NCBI RefSeq assembly: GCF_030272615.1 | Contig: NC_081414.1 | Location: 233,540,733-233,604,732 of the forward strand | Source: Cryptomeria japonica | Lineage: Eukaryota > Streptophyta > Pinopsida > Cupressales > Cupressaceae | Length of the DNA: 64,000 nt | Direction: 5' to 3' | Shown here: in pieces, positions 22,721 through 34,847 of the stretch | How the letters are laid out: each line of letters starts with the position of its first letter | Numbering within the stretch: position 1 is the first letter of the stretch | Program-made: the position numbers and the translations under genes | Notes under the pieces: model-generated | The model's database searches: none | Told to the model about the DNA's origin: nothing | The model's input: the letters and a program-made list of their open reading frames with translations, nothing else

Positions 22721-22906
22721 CACACACTAAGCTTACACTTCTAGGCTTAAAAGTGTTAAACACTCAGATTTGACTGACATTTTTTAGGTTTAATATGTTG
22801 CTTAATGTGTGTGGTCACACTAAGAATACACTTTTAGGCTTAAAAGTGTTAAACACTCAGAGTTGACTAACATTCTCTAGGCTTAATATGTTGCTTAGTG
22901 TGTATA
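22721..22906. repeat. Two tandem units of about 92 bp with internal palindromes
   Basis: Unit 1 (22721-22814) and unit 2 (22815-22906) share CTTAAAAGTGTTAAACACTC and AATATGTTGCTTA. Each begins CACACTAAG and ends CTTA(A/G)TGTGTG, so the ends are inverted. Inside lie CACTTTTAGGCTTAAAAGTG and GTGTTAAACAC, both palindromic. Confidence 0.75.
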
Positions 22907-23204
22907 CTTTACGATTGGCCAACATTGCCAACTTTCATCCATTAGGCCTTCATGATTGCACACAGGAATAAAAGAAAGAAATTTAATGCAAATGGGTTCA
23001 CTTTTTGCTATTGCATTTGGTTAAAAGTTTAAGGGCTTCCTTGCCATCCCCATTTATTCTATACCCTACAATCAATATTATCCAAGAAACCATGTCTTCT
23101 TAAGATGTTCTATGAAAAATATTCTTTGCAATCTCAGTTCTCTATATTTATTATGCATTCCCATTGTAGCACAACACCGTAATTTATTGAAGTTAAATCT
23201 ACAT

Positions 23205-23890
23205 CTAATTATGTAAGATTGGATTTACCAACCCTTTTGTAAAGCTCCTAAATCACCATATACAGGGAGAAAATTTGTAATAGTAGATAATTTGAACATA
23301 GATTTCAAAACCTTTTTGTCTTAACCATTTTGGGCATATCCATGAGTCATGGTATTGTGGAAAATCAGACCTCATTTAGGGATCTTATCAAAAATTGCTT
23401 GGGCAACTCTTACATGACCACATGTAAAATACATAGCTCCTCAATCACCATATATATAGGGAGAAAATTTGTCATAGTAGATTATTTGAACATATATTTC
23501 AAAATCGTTTTGGGCATATCCACAAGTCATGGTATTATGCAAAACAACACCTCATTCAGGGATTTGCTCAAAAATTGCTTGAGCAACTCTTACATGACCA
23601 CATCTAAAATACATTCATATAAGGACATTTTCCACAAAAGTATAAACATCAGATCCATTTCTCATAATATAGGTATGGATCTCATTACCCAATTGTAGAT
23701 ATCTTGTATTCCAATATGCAAGAAGTATAGATGCCAAGGTTATAGAATTAAGCTTTTTGCCTCTTATTTGCAATGGACAAAGGTTTTCTAATGCATAAAC
23801 CCAAATCCCACTCTATGTCAACCCAACAATAATTGCAATGCAAGTGATTACATGTCCTATCGGACATTTATGTTGATCCTCAATAACTTG
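23205..23890 (-). pseudogene. PPR protein pseudogene
   Basis: On the minus strand, fragments read LNSITLASIL...IHTYIMRNG...YFRCGHVRVAQAIFEQIPE, the layout of PLS-type pentatricopeptide repeats found in organellar RNA-processing proteins. The segment with CGHVRVAQAIF is present twice as a 185-bp direct repeat (about 23260-23445 and 23446-23640). Stops follow each IP(E/K). It is not functional. A plus-strand PPR pseudogene at 40780-42870 may come from the same family. Confidence 0.65.
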
Positions 23891-23949
23891 GCGTGCATCC
23901 TAAATACTCCTCAACTACAAAAATCTAATCTTTACATACTTATACCTAT

Positions 23950-24300
23950 CAATCTTGGTGCTAAAAAACGGATATAATCAAACAACAAATTTGTCATGTA
24001 TAGTCACATTTCATGTAAGGGAGACATTTCTCAATGCATGTTGTTTATTTAAAGATCTTTGGATTTATTTTTTTGACAATAGAATAAATCTATTCAAATT
24101 TTCTAATTTCAACAACTAATATTAGATTAGATTGTAGCACTGATTGGAAATCATTGTTAAATATTAAATATTATAGCAAGCTATAGCATTGATTACATAG
24201 ATTGTTGTTGACTCTTACAAAATAATTACAAGATTGATCACAAAGATCATTACAATATTAAAAAAAATATTTTGATTGTAGAGATAATTGCAAATAACAT
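23950..24300 (+). repeat. Copia LTR end and leader fragment
   Basis: The stretch with GAGACATTTCTCAATGCATG, TTTAAAGATCTTTGGAT and AATAAATCTATTCAAATT matches the LTRs at about 44750 and 54030. The following 200 bp resemble the leader after the primer site at 50314. No coding part follows, so it is a fragment. Confidence 0.6.
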
Positions 24301-24699
24301 ATATGTCTTTCATCTCCTAAATCTTCCAAATTCCTAGAGTATTTTGATGACAAGTGTATTGGGATTAAGGTGCCTCAACCATTGGAGTCCCAAGGATAAT
24401 TATTTAACTAATTAAATGGTCCTATGTTACTGAGTTTATTCATTTAAAGATATATTGTAAGCTTCCATAGTGTTATGCTACATTGCAGGACCTGATGGCA
24501 TTGAGTTGCAATTAGCATTGAGGATAGTGGGAAATTGTGACACTTGTCACAAGGAGGGAATTTTGAAGAAGATATATGCTTAGGAGTTCCTCAAATTTCC
24601 TCCCACGAGATATGTAGCAGTAGTGTTGTCTTATCCTTGAACAAAGATTTGGAAATATTCTCAATGGGATCAAATCTTCTACCCAGATAGGCTTGGAGT

Positions 24700-25489
24700 A
24701 AAATAGAAAGTCCTAATTTGGCAAAAGGTTTGTCTTTTCTCCTCTTGGACACCTTGTATGTGAGGTTTGTAGTTTCATTATTTCTTTCAACATTTCTTTT
24801 TGCTTGCTCACCAAATGTTGCAGAGATGGATTTGGTTCCCGGACATGACCATCGATCTTATCCTTGGTCCGCGGGATGTTTGGATATCTTTCCAACAAGT
24901 TATCGCTTACAGAATATGGGATAATTTTCTTTCCTGTGTACCGGAGCCACTTGGGCCTATTTGATATTGTTGATGCTTGCGGATCTTTCCCATTGCTTAT
25001 GAAGCCTAATTTTGTTGTTTCCAACATTCCTTGGTGTGTGGTCGACCTTCCCTTAGGTCTGCACTTCATCCTTTGGATTTTTTGAAGGGATCTCTTTGGT
25101 GGAGGCCGACCTTGTTGTTTTACATGTTTCATCTTGTTCATCGACATTTTTTCATCTTGGGCTGATGCGGATCATTCTTGATCATATAAATCAATGTAAT
25201 TAAGCATTTAGAATTTAGTTTTTAGAACATAGAATATAGATCTGAAGATTAGGAGTTCTGGAGTTGGCTCACATTCTTTCCTGAGTCATATGTTGCATAA
25301 CACGCATGTTTTATACTCAGGCTTGTGAGTAGAATGTTGTGAGCTAGCATGTTACTGACAATTTGTAATCAATTTCTATCATATAATAAATCTAATTTTG
25401 CATTGCCTCCATGTGCGTTGTGTTGTATTTTATCTGCTACATGGTCCAGACTGTTCTCCTTGAGGACCCTCCTAACAATGACTGCACCA
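24700..25489 (+). repeat. 5' LTR of the gypsy element (left edge approximate)
   Basis: Collinear with 34848-35638 over several hundred bases (shared TTGGTGTGTGG, CATCCTTTGGATTTTTTG, GAGGACCCTCCTAAC). Ends GACTGCACCA before the primer site. The left border cannot be placed by eye. Confidence 0.7.
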
Positions 25490-25491
25490 AG

Positions 25492-25502
25492 TGGTATCAG
25501 AG
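25492..25502 (+). other. Primer binding site of the gypsy element
   Basis: TGGTATCAGAG, complementary to initiator Met-tRNA, two bases after the LTR end. This type is standard for chromoviruses. Confidence 0.7.
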
Positions 25503-25649
25503 TGAGATTTCATTCCAAAGATTGCAGAGTCCTGTAAGATTTTGTTGTGGGGTAGCAGAATTAAGGATCTGATCCATAGCTACAAAGGACTTGTGTGAAG
25601 ATGGCATGAAGAAATGCTAGAGGTGGTGGAGCGTGTTGGCCTCCTTTAA

Positions 25650-26926
25650 TGGTTCAATAACTAAACCCTTAAAGCTATAACTCATAGATTACACATCTAT
25701 ACTAAGCAGCTATCAGATTCATTATGAAGGTTCATTTAACTTATCAACCCAGGGATGTGGACTTGAAATAGGTCAGCATTGTATGTGCACCAAGACTTTG
25801 TTATGACCATCATAACTTAAGCAAAGAACAATGCTGGAATTGAAATGCTGTAAATAAATAATGAAGGAAACTGAAATTATATTAACACCTAATCTAAACA
25901 TGCAAATCTTAAACTAACACAAACTACAGGAATAAAATTTTGAACAAACAGACATGAAACTACTCTGTCCGCTTTGGCTACAGGAACAGACACAAAGCAG
26001 AGTTCTGTAGTTACAAGAACAATCAACTACTAGAATAGTACTAACTACTAAATGAAGAATAACTACTAAGCTAAGTGAATAGAGTTCTCACCAAGTGGGC
26101 CCCCTTGAGTGAGACTTCCAAGATTAACACAAGTGCTAAAAACTCAGAATATCATTTTATTCATCAAAAAAAAGTATACAAGATATGACAGGATGCTCTT
26201 AAACTGTATTTCAAAGCTGAAAGTAAACTTACAACATCACAATTCCACCTCTACAAGAGATCATTTGAACATTATTTATAGAAAGAAAAACTATCAACTA
26301 ATCCTAACTAACTGGGTGACCAACTCCACAATGTAAGGAGGGTGCCATTTATTGAAAGCATGAAAAGAGGAAAGGAAAGCTCATGCATGCGCTTAGACAA
26401 GTCAGATAGGAATTCTTCAATAGAGATATAGTGCAACATGCCCCTACATAGACTCAACTGATTGTACACGATTAGTTAAAAAGGTAGTTGCAACATTAAG
26501 TAGAGAAAGCTCCCCTACGTTAGTTACTCCTTGACTTCTTCAACAATTGGCTAGTTGGTAAGAATCCTGCTCCTTGTTGCAAGCTTCATCATAACACCAC
26601 TTTCTTAGTATAGACCTGCAAAACACATTAGCACATACAAACAACCACATTTCCCAAATCATCTTGAAACAACATTCTTTTCAACATATGAACATTTAAT
26701 AAATAATTACATAGCATATGCATTAGTATCACAAACTATTTCAAGGTTAAACTTAAGCCCAAAGGGTAATAGTTTCTAAGGAAATAACATAGTAAATAGT
26801 GACATCAAAGTATCAAATTCTAAACTACCATCATGAACAACATAATAAATCCTTAGAAAACAGGACTATAAACTTGTCTCATCGCTCCCCCCAACCTAAG
26901 GTCTTGCTAGAATGCTAGCAACATTA
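25650..26926. other. Unassigned insertion-like sequence between gypsy leader and copia LTR
   Basis: Not similar to the gypsy internal region and without coding signals. The right end (CGCTCCCCCCAACCTAAGG) looks like the complement of a polypurine-rich retroelement leader. Nothing more can be supported. Confidence 0.3.
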
Positions 26927-27490
26927 TGTTGGTATTATGGATGTGTTGTATTGGTTTTGCCATTGATGTCAACACTTATCAACACTTATCCTTCTGGAGA
27001 TCTTTGGTTATGTTCACCGGCAAGTTCAATGACTTATGCATAGTCACCAGTATATTGTTCACCGACACCGAGGATGACATGTTATCATCTGGAGATTACT
27101 TGGTTATCTCGAAGACATGGTTTGGACACTTCGTTTTGGTATTTTGGTTATTGGTCTAATCGGGTTGACATATTTGCTGTTACCGGCAAATTGGTCTAGG
27201 TTATGGACCGAAATGCATTATCTATTCCAGATCAGCATGACACATTATGGAGATGATTTAATCAATTGTATATTGTTGTAATTGTATTAAGCCGACATGA
27301 TGCATCACATCTTGACCTATTTACAATTGGTTAAATGTAATATTCTTAGTTAGTCGACCTACACATTTGGTCTTAGGTCTTGGTATATATGTAAGACCTC
27401 ATTTGTGAGATGATGTAAGTAAGGAAGAAAAAGATAGAGAGATAGTATATGGTTATGGTATTGTAACATGGTATGTGTGTAAAGTTCTGA

Positions 27491-28932
27491 TGCCAATAGC
27501 TAGTAAGATGAGAGGGGGGGGGGGTGTATCATACAAACTTAATCTTCCATAAAATCAACAGATTCAACCTCGGTAACTTATACTTCAGCAATATAACCAA
27601 AAACTGCTAAACATGCTAACTCATAAACACATAATCATCATAACACATATAACACCAGATTTAACGTGGAAACCCAAATAGGGAAAAACCACTGTGGGAT
27701 TTTGGACCCACTAAGAAATATACTCTTCTAGAGTATGCTCGGTTAAAAGAAAATCCTGTTAAAGATTACAAACACATTGCTAGATGTGACTCGGTTAAGG
27801 GATTTCCCTCAGACTTGTTAGAGTCTTGCACTTTGTTAGAAGTGACCTTGTCAAAGGATTTCAAATACTCATTTAGAATGTTACCTTGCTAGAGGGTTTA
27901 CAAATAAGACTGTTAAGTCCACTTGGTTAAGAGATTTTCTGTCACTTTACAAAATAACAGTAAAAAATATATCTGAAACTTCACATCTAAAATGCTAAAG
28001 CAGATTCTTATTTGCTTAACACTGTCTAGTCATAGGACTTATCTTGTCCCTCTGCTAGGCTCCCTACACTGTTATTCAAACAGGTCTTCAAGCTTTTGTG
28101 CTCGGTAATCACTATGTAGCATCCTTGTGCTTACACTTGCCCGCATACATTATTTATCAATAATTCCTTATTTATAAACAATTTCTAACCGCTTAATCTC
28201 CTTGATCACATTTCCCATGATCAATCTTAGCCATCAGATCATCAATCTTGACTAGGTTCAATGTATCCTTCGATCTGAAAACGTTTTACCTTGCCTTGGA
28301 ACTTGCATTCCTTCCTAGGAACTTGTGCTAGGTTATTGCGGTTCAATCTATGCTGTAGATCTTCCTTTTGATTTTCCATTATCGTAGATCCTTAACAAAC
28401 TTCATGCACAGCATACCAATCATTTATTCATCTCCAGCTCATTAGCATCCTTTATTAAATAATGCTTTTATCCATCCAATGCAATCTATTATGACTTGGT
28501 TGTTACTCGGTTAATACTGAACTTCGCTCGGTATACATTCTGCCTTCTTTAATCGATATCGATAACCTTAGGGTTTACCAACTAGGTTCTTTTCTTGGTG
28601 ACATGGTACAGTATTAAACTTACAATCAACAACATATGTAGGATATCAAAACAATCTAAACATCATGATCTCATCATTGTCTAACTCGGTAATAGTTTCC
28701 CATTGAATAACTTATTATTCCCCTTCATTATCACATTCTTTCTGTGTCACTTACCGACCTCTTAATACTCATCAATACATACTTCTCAAGATATGGCAAC
28801 ATCATACTGAATCAGAAAATCAATTTCTTGACATCAATGACAAAATAATATTATAAAGACAGTAATCATCCTTCTTTAGTTATATCAATAATCTCCAACA
28901 ACCTTCTCAATATCCTTATTGAAATGCCAACA
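27491..28932 (-). repeat. Minus-strand LTR inserted in the copia LTR
   Basis: Read on the minus strand it starts TGTTGGCATTTC (28932) and ends GCTATTGGCA (27491). A purine tract, the complement of ATCTCCTTTCTATTTTA (28933-28949), precedes it, marking a 3' LTR. Near its end is the CACCCCCCCCCCCTCTCAT stretch shared in form with other LTRs here. No clear target duplication was found. The first ten bases resemble the LTR at 31246. Confidence 0.55.
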
Positions 28933-29475
28933 ATCTCCTTTCTATTTTAATGCCAACAATGTGCGAATATTGAAGATCATATGAGCAGACCATAGAGAAT
29001 GTGATTATTAGAGCTTAACCGGTACTGAATCTAGCATTGGAGATGCTACTTTGAGTAGTACATTATCATTGGATTTAATCATCCAATTGTAGTCAGTGTG
29101 ACTCCTATTTTGTGATTGAGCAGTGAGCTCTAGGCGGTTGGCCTTTCTGCATGTGCAGACCCCATTTGTATACACATACTATCTGCAGTAGTATCATCTG
29201 ATTGTGGGTAAGGTTTCCCACCGTGGTTTTTCCCCTTATAGGGTTTCCACGTACAAATCTCTGTGTTATGTGTTGTGGATGTTGTTTCTCTTTCTATTAT
29301 ATGCATTGAGTTTCACCGATATTTATATTAACTGCTAATCTGTTAACCAACATTAAGTTTGGTTTACCGGTATTAAGTATCAAGTTTGATTAAGTTATAT
29401 TTGGGTTGAAATTAATAGACAACTAATTCACCCCCCCACACCCCCCCCTCTCAGTTGCCTCTGGGTCCTAACAAT

Positions 29476-29488
29476 TGGTATCAGAGCC
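29476..29488 (+). other. Primer binding site of the truncated copia element
   Basis: TGGTATCAGAGCC, an exact initiator Met-tRNA type primer site. Confidence 0.85.
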
Positions 29489-29530
29489 AAGTCCTCTTTT
29501 TGAAGAAGTTTAACAACTTGAGGAGATTCT

Positions 29531-30380
29531 ATGGCAACTAACTTTTTCAAGAAGGACAGTCTGAAACTTGATGTAACTAACTATGGTATATGGAAGATCA
29601 GAATGTAGATACATCTGAATTGCATTGGAAAAGACATATGGGATGTTACAAAGAATGGCTATGTTGGTCCTACACCGAATCAACCTAATCCACCAACATT
29701 GGGTAAGGATCAAGAGAATGATTGCAAAGCAAGAGAAGCACTGTTGAGCACCTTGTCAGATCAACAAATCATGGGATTATCAAACTAGTCTACTACTAAA
29801 GCTATTTGGGATAAATTGGAGACATTGAATGAAGGAGATACCACTGTCAAAATTACAAAACTGGAATGCTTCCCGGTCAGGTATGAAAATCTGAAAATGG
29901 AAGAAGATGAAAGATTTTTTTCTTTTATGGAAAGGGTTAATGAAATTGTTTTGGGAATACAATGCTGTGAAGGTTCCTTGAGTGAATATGAAATTGTTTC
30001 TAAAGTTTTGAGAGAATTGCCATCAGAATACAAAATGAAAGTAACTGCTATTAATGAGTTGAGAACAATGCCTAATACATTAGTATCTAGAGATACTTTG
30101 GTTGGAAAACTTTCAACATTTGAGTTTGAGGAATTTGGTCCTATTGCTACAATTAAGACAGATTTGGCCTTCAAAGCATCATCATTTGCATCATCATCAT
30201 CATCATCTAATAAATCTGATTGGAAAGCACTTTATGCAAGAGAACTTGAAGATATTAGGATGGAAAATGAAGAACTAGAAGAACTTGAAGCACTATTTGC
30301 AAGGAAAATGCCTAAAGGTCCTATTAGAAGTAAGTATGAAGGTAAATCACCATTTAAATGTTTTAACTGTATCATTTTTA
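29531..30380 (+). pseudogene. Copia gag, with stops, truncated in the zinc knuckle
   Basis: Frame from ATG at 29531 has the copia capsid pattern: NYGIWKIRM near the start, STTKAIWDKLETL in the middle, then a Ser-rich and acidic stretch and FKCFNC, the first half of a CCHC knuckle, at about 30350-30370. TAG codons interrupt near 29606 and 29787. Right after CFNC the frame is lost and gypsy pol begins. Confidence 0.75.
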
Positions 30381-30385
30381 GATAA

Positions 30386-31240
30386 TGTACTTGATGGATT
30401 ACCCCCTATGAGAAGTATCAATCATTGCATGGACTTGATTCTTAGAGCTAGTTTACCTAATAAAGCAACACACCATATGACACCGACAAAGATTGGGGAA
30501 TTGAATATACAAGTGCAGGAGTTGTTGAGGAAATGTTTGATCCAAGAGAGTTTGAGTCCTTGTGTAGTTCCAATAGTGTTAACACCTAAGAAGAATGGAG
30601 AATGGAGGATGTGTACTGATTCCAGAGCAATAAACAAGATCATAGTGAAGTACCAATTCCCTTTGCCTAGGATGGATGACATAATGGATTGTTTGAGTGG
30701 AGCCAAATATTATACAAAGATAGACTTGAAGAGGGGATAACATCAGATCCAGACGAAAGAAGGAGATGAGTGGAAGACAACATTCAAGACAAATGAAGGA
30801 CTATATGAATGGTTGGTGATTCCTTTTAGATTGACTAATGCAACAAGTACATTCATGAGATTGATGAATGAGGTATTGAAGAAATTTTTGGGTATGTTTG
30901 TTATTGTATACTTGGATGACATTCTGATTTTCAGTAAGACAAAGGAGGAGCATATGTTGCATGTGAGACAATTTTGTAGAGGTTGAGAGAAGAGAAGTTG
31001 TTGATAAACATTAAGAAGTGCAGTTTCATGAAGGAAGAGTTAGTTACTTGGGATTTGTGATATTTGTGGATGGATTGAAGATGGATCCTGAGAAACTAAG
31101 AGCAATTGTTTATTGGCCTACACTGGAGAGCATTGGAGAGGTAAGATCATTTCATGGATTGGCTAGTTTCTACTAGAAGTTCATAAAAAATTTCAATTCA
31201 ATTTGCAGCCCTATGATAAAAACAATGAGAGGAGATAGAA
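30386..31240 (+). pseudogene. Gypsy reverse transcriptase (5' part of pol)
   Basis: Contains the typical start DGLPPMR, VVPIVLTPKKNGEWRMC, YQFPLPRMDDI, the TAA at 30738-30740 right after [18 protein letters not shown], and the catalytic [11 protein letters not shown] copies the element's RNA into DNA. Further stops and frame changes follow. The pol frame resumes after the solo LTR with FKWTSKEN. Confidence 0.85.
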
Positions 31241-31245
31241 ATCAT

Positions 31246-32864
31246 TGTTGGCATGTTTGGCATAACTGATGAAGATGAGATGATGGTGGATGATTGTACC
31301 TGTAGAGGAAGATGACATGATCAGTTATTTATATTGTCATTGATGGCAACTAGGTTCAATTGATGTTTAATGATGTTTATAGTTGGTTTTTGGTGATTGA
31401 CTTGTTGGCTAAGTGATTTGGTCTACTAGAGTAAGAGTTTGACAGTTTGACAGAGTTTACCAACAATACTGTGAATTAGGACCTTAACCGGTAAAGTAGA
31501 TAAGTTTTGATGGAAGTGGATGATTGGCGATGTTTGGTGACTTGTGGTTTGATACATAATCTTTTATGATGGATTTGAGTATGTAACCAGAACCACATCC
31601 TATGATGGTTATTGGTTGATGAATTTTTTCCAGGGTTTAAGAAGGGTTTAAGGATCGGTAAAGAATTCTCTTAACCAGTAATGATTTTTGGTTTGGCGGT
31701 GATCTACATCAAGTTCACGTGTTGATGATAACATGACACAAACCACATGATGAGTTTGAAAGATGTTTTGGCACGTTTGGAGAATGAATTTCTTGGGAAT
31801 GTGCAAAGTGCTTAGCGAAATGTGCTAAGGGTTTGACTTTGTACTAGATCCAATTGCTGTGACAATTTATGATCATTAAACAACTGATATTGATTTTTAA
31901 TTGATTGTAATGATCCCTATGATGATCTGTAATGAGTTATAAATATCTGTGATGATCTATGTAGTAAGTCTTAGGGTTTTGATGCCGACATAGTTATAAA
32001 AGTTATTTATGTCTGCAAGTTTGATGTTTTGTAGTGTCGGTGATTTTGAGAAGTGTGAGAAGCCTGACCAGTGTGTGTGAGAAGAAGTGCCAGAGAGATG
32101 CAAACTTAGAACTTAATTGGATCTGACCAAGAAAGCAGTAGAGTGCTATACACAGATCATTCATTATTGTTCTATAAGAATTACAGTAGCTAAAATCCCT
32201 TAACCGGGTAGGTCCTAACAGGCCTCACATTGTAAAATCCACTAACAGGGTGACTCAATATCTGATTTCTAAATCCTCTTGTGAGGTTGATCCTAACAGA
32301 TCAAAGCGTCTAATAGAGCTAAGGTAAATCCCTTAACCGAGTGACTCCTAATAGGGAATCATTGTAAGCTTCTAACCGGGCTTGGATTCTAACAGGGCAC
32401 ATTTCAAAAGAGCGCAAAACATTTGTGGGTACCAATTCCCACCGTGGTTTTTTTCCCTATTTGGGTTTCCACGTGAAAAACATGGTGTTCATGTGTGGTA
32501 TTCTTTTCTTGTGATCATATTTTATTTTTAATAGCCGGTAAAGACAGTTTATGTTTGTTTATCAGAGATCTTAAAGCGGTTACTAGTATTGATGATTATA
32601 TGATTGATGAAGCATTCTAATAAGTTAATAAGTTGGTAACTGTGTTTGTGGATCAGATATTGAATTGATGGCTGATCTGATTAATAAGTTTGCATAAGAG
32701 AAATAATTATCTAGATCTGATAAGGAAATCTGTTACGAATATTTGGTTTAAGCGTTGAATGTTTTTAGATCTCAAATAAGTTTGTTCTGGTGTTGAAAGT
32801 TTCAGCTTTTGTTAATACTGATTCACCCCCCTCTCAGTATTAATAGGATCCTCTAGGTTTATGA
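31246..32864 (+). repeat. Solo LTR (1619 bp) inside gypsy pol
   Basis: ATCAT at 31241-31245 and 32865-32869 is a 5-bp target duplication. Removing the insert with one copy restores the pol reading (GDRNH joined to FKWTS). Starts TGTTGGCATGTTTGG. The end CTAGGTTTATGA looks like a mutated form of the CTGGGTCCTAACA ending at 29473. A motif ACCGTGGTTTTTTCCC with GGGTTTCCACGT lies at about 32440. No internal region remains, so it arose by LTR-LTR recombination. Confidence 0.85.
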
Positions 32865-34800
32865 ATCATTTCAAGTGGACAAGCAAAGAAAATAGGAGCT
32901 TTAAATTGTTGAAGCAAAATGTGACAGGACAACTTGTGTTGGCTTTACTAGATTTTAACAAAGTCTTTCAAGTGGACTGTGATGCAAGTGGGAATGCAAT
33001 TGGAGCAGTTTTGAGTCAAGAGGGAAGACCGGTAGCTTATTTCAATGAGAAATTGAGTGATGCAAGGAGGATTTATTCAATGTATGATCAAGAATTTTAT
33101 TGCATAATTGAAGTATTGAAGAAGTGAAGACATTATTTGCTGACTAAGGAGTTTGTGTTGTATACCAATCATCAAGCTTTGCAATATTTGAACAGTCGAG
33201 GTAAGTTGAATCAAAGACACATGGGATGGGTAGAGTAATTATAGAGTTATACTTTTATTTTGAAGCATAGAAGTGGGAAGTCCAATAAAGTTGTTGATTC
33301 CCTGAGCAAAAGGGGGAATTTGCTGATAGAGATGAGAATAGAAATATTAGGTTTTGAGGAATTGAAGAACTTGTACGAGGATGACCCAGACTTTGCATAA
33401 CCTTGGAGAGCTTGCATAGAACTTGTTACAGTGGATAGGAGTAAGTGGCTAGATTATTTCATTCAAGATGAGATGTTGTTAAGAGGAAATCAATTGTTTA
33501 TACCCCAGAGCTCTATGAGAGAAAATATGATAAAGGAGAAGCATATTAGAGGATTAGCTGGACACTTTGGAGTAGACAAGACAATAGCCTTGGTAAGTGA
33601 GAATTAACTTTGGCATCAAATTCATAAGGATGTTAGGAAATTTGTTTAGAGCTATAGGATTTATCAACTAGAAAAAGGTGGTAGTCAGAATGTTGGACTA
33701 TATAAGCCTTTGATAGTTCCAGAGAGACCTTGTGAAGACATAAGAATGGATTTCATACTTGGGTTACCTAAAACACAAAGAGGAAATGATTCTATATTTG
33801 TGGTGGTGGATAGATTCTCAAAGATGGCATATTTCATACCTTGTAAGAAGACAACAAATGTTGTGCATGTAGTTGACCTATATTTCAAGGAGGTGGTAAG
33901 ATTACATGGATTGCCTAAGAGCATAGTTTCAGACAAAAACACTAAGTTTGTTGGATACTTTTGGAAAACACTTTGGAAGAAGATGAAGATAGATTTGAAG
34001 CTCAGTTCTTCTTTTCATCCATAGACTGATGGACAGAAAGAGGTAGCAAACAAAAGTTTGGGAAACTTGTTGAGATTCTTAGTTGGAGATAAAACTGGAA
34101 GTTGGGACTTGATTCTTGCACAACAAGAATTTGTCTACAATAATTCAGTGAACAGGAGTATTGGAAGAACACCTTTTAAGATTGTTACCGAAGTACACCC
34201 TAGAGGCATACTAGAACTTAGAGACATCAATAATGAGGATAAGCGGAGTGTAGAAGGAGAATAATTTTCAAAGCATATGAATACAATGCATAATTAGGTT
34301 AAACGACATTTGAAGGACATGAACAACAAGTATAAGGAGAAAGAAAATGATAAGAGGAGACATAAGGATTTTGAAGTTGACAATGAAGTGATAGTGTATT
34401 TAAAAAAAGAAAGATTCCCAGTTGGTACCTATAATAAGTTGAAGACGAGGAAGTTTGGACCTTGTAAGATCTTGAATAAATTCAGTTTTGGAAATGTATA
34501 TGAAGTGTCCAGTTACTGAATAGTTTGGGTATTTTGCCTATATTCAACATTGTAGACTTGTATCAATATCATGAGGTTGAATTCAATGCAGATAATGCAA
34601 AAGACTTGGAGAAGCAGATAACCCAAAAGATACCACACAAGATTGAAGAGATTTTTGGATAGCGAAATTGGGCATAGCACTCATAGCAAGCAGTGCAAAG
34701 AGTATCTTGTGAAGTGGAAAGGCAGACCAGTTGAAGATTTATCATGGATTTCTCAGGATGAGGTGAACTGTCTTGGTTTTCCTTTAGCCCTAAAAAAGTG
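32865..34800 (+). pseudogene. Gypsy RNase H, integrase and chromodomain
   Basis: RNase H (VDCDASGNAIGAVLSQ, YTNHQAL) at 32870-33240. Integrase core with the DDE pattern: [10 protein letters not shown] (first Asp), VSDKNTKF (second Asp), KEVANKSL (Glu) at 33740-34060. YNNSVNRSIGRTPFKIV follows. The chromodomain (EYLVKWKGRPVEDLSW) at about 34690-34750 would target chromatin. Stops occur at about 33125, 33400, 33605, 34023 and 34262. Confidence 0.87.
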
Positions 34801-34847
34801 AGGGACTCACTTTTCAATCAACTTCAGATGTTTGATGCAGGAGAATC

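Larger units (their letters stand above)
26927..30380 (+). mobile_element. Truncated copia-type element (LTR, primer site, gag)
   Basis: Starts TGTTGGTATTATGG. Its LTR ends GGGTCCTAACA at 29473, two bases before TGGTATCAGAGCC (29476). A gag frame follows to about 30380, where sequence passes abruptly into gypsy RT. Protease, integrase, RT and the 3' LTR are missing. The LTR is split by a minus-strand LTR (27491-28932). Confidence 0.7.

Noticed and set aside
24713-25147. 144-codon minus-strand frame
   Set aside because: Antisense of the gypsy 5' LTR. The equivalent part of the 3' LTR is not conserved as a frame.
27512-27525. G homopolymer as a quadruplex element
   Set aside because: A single G run, the complement of the C-rich stretch normal near the ends of these LTRs. 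It is not four spaced runs.
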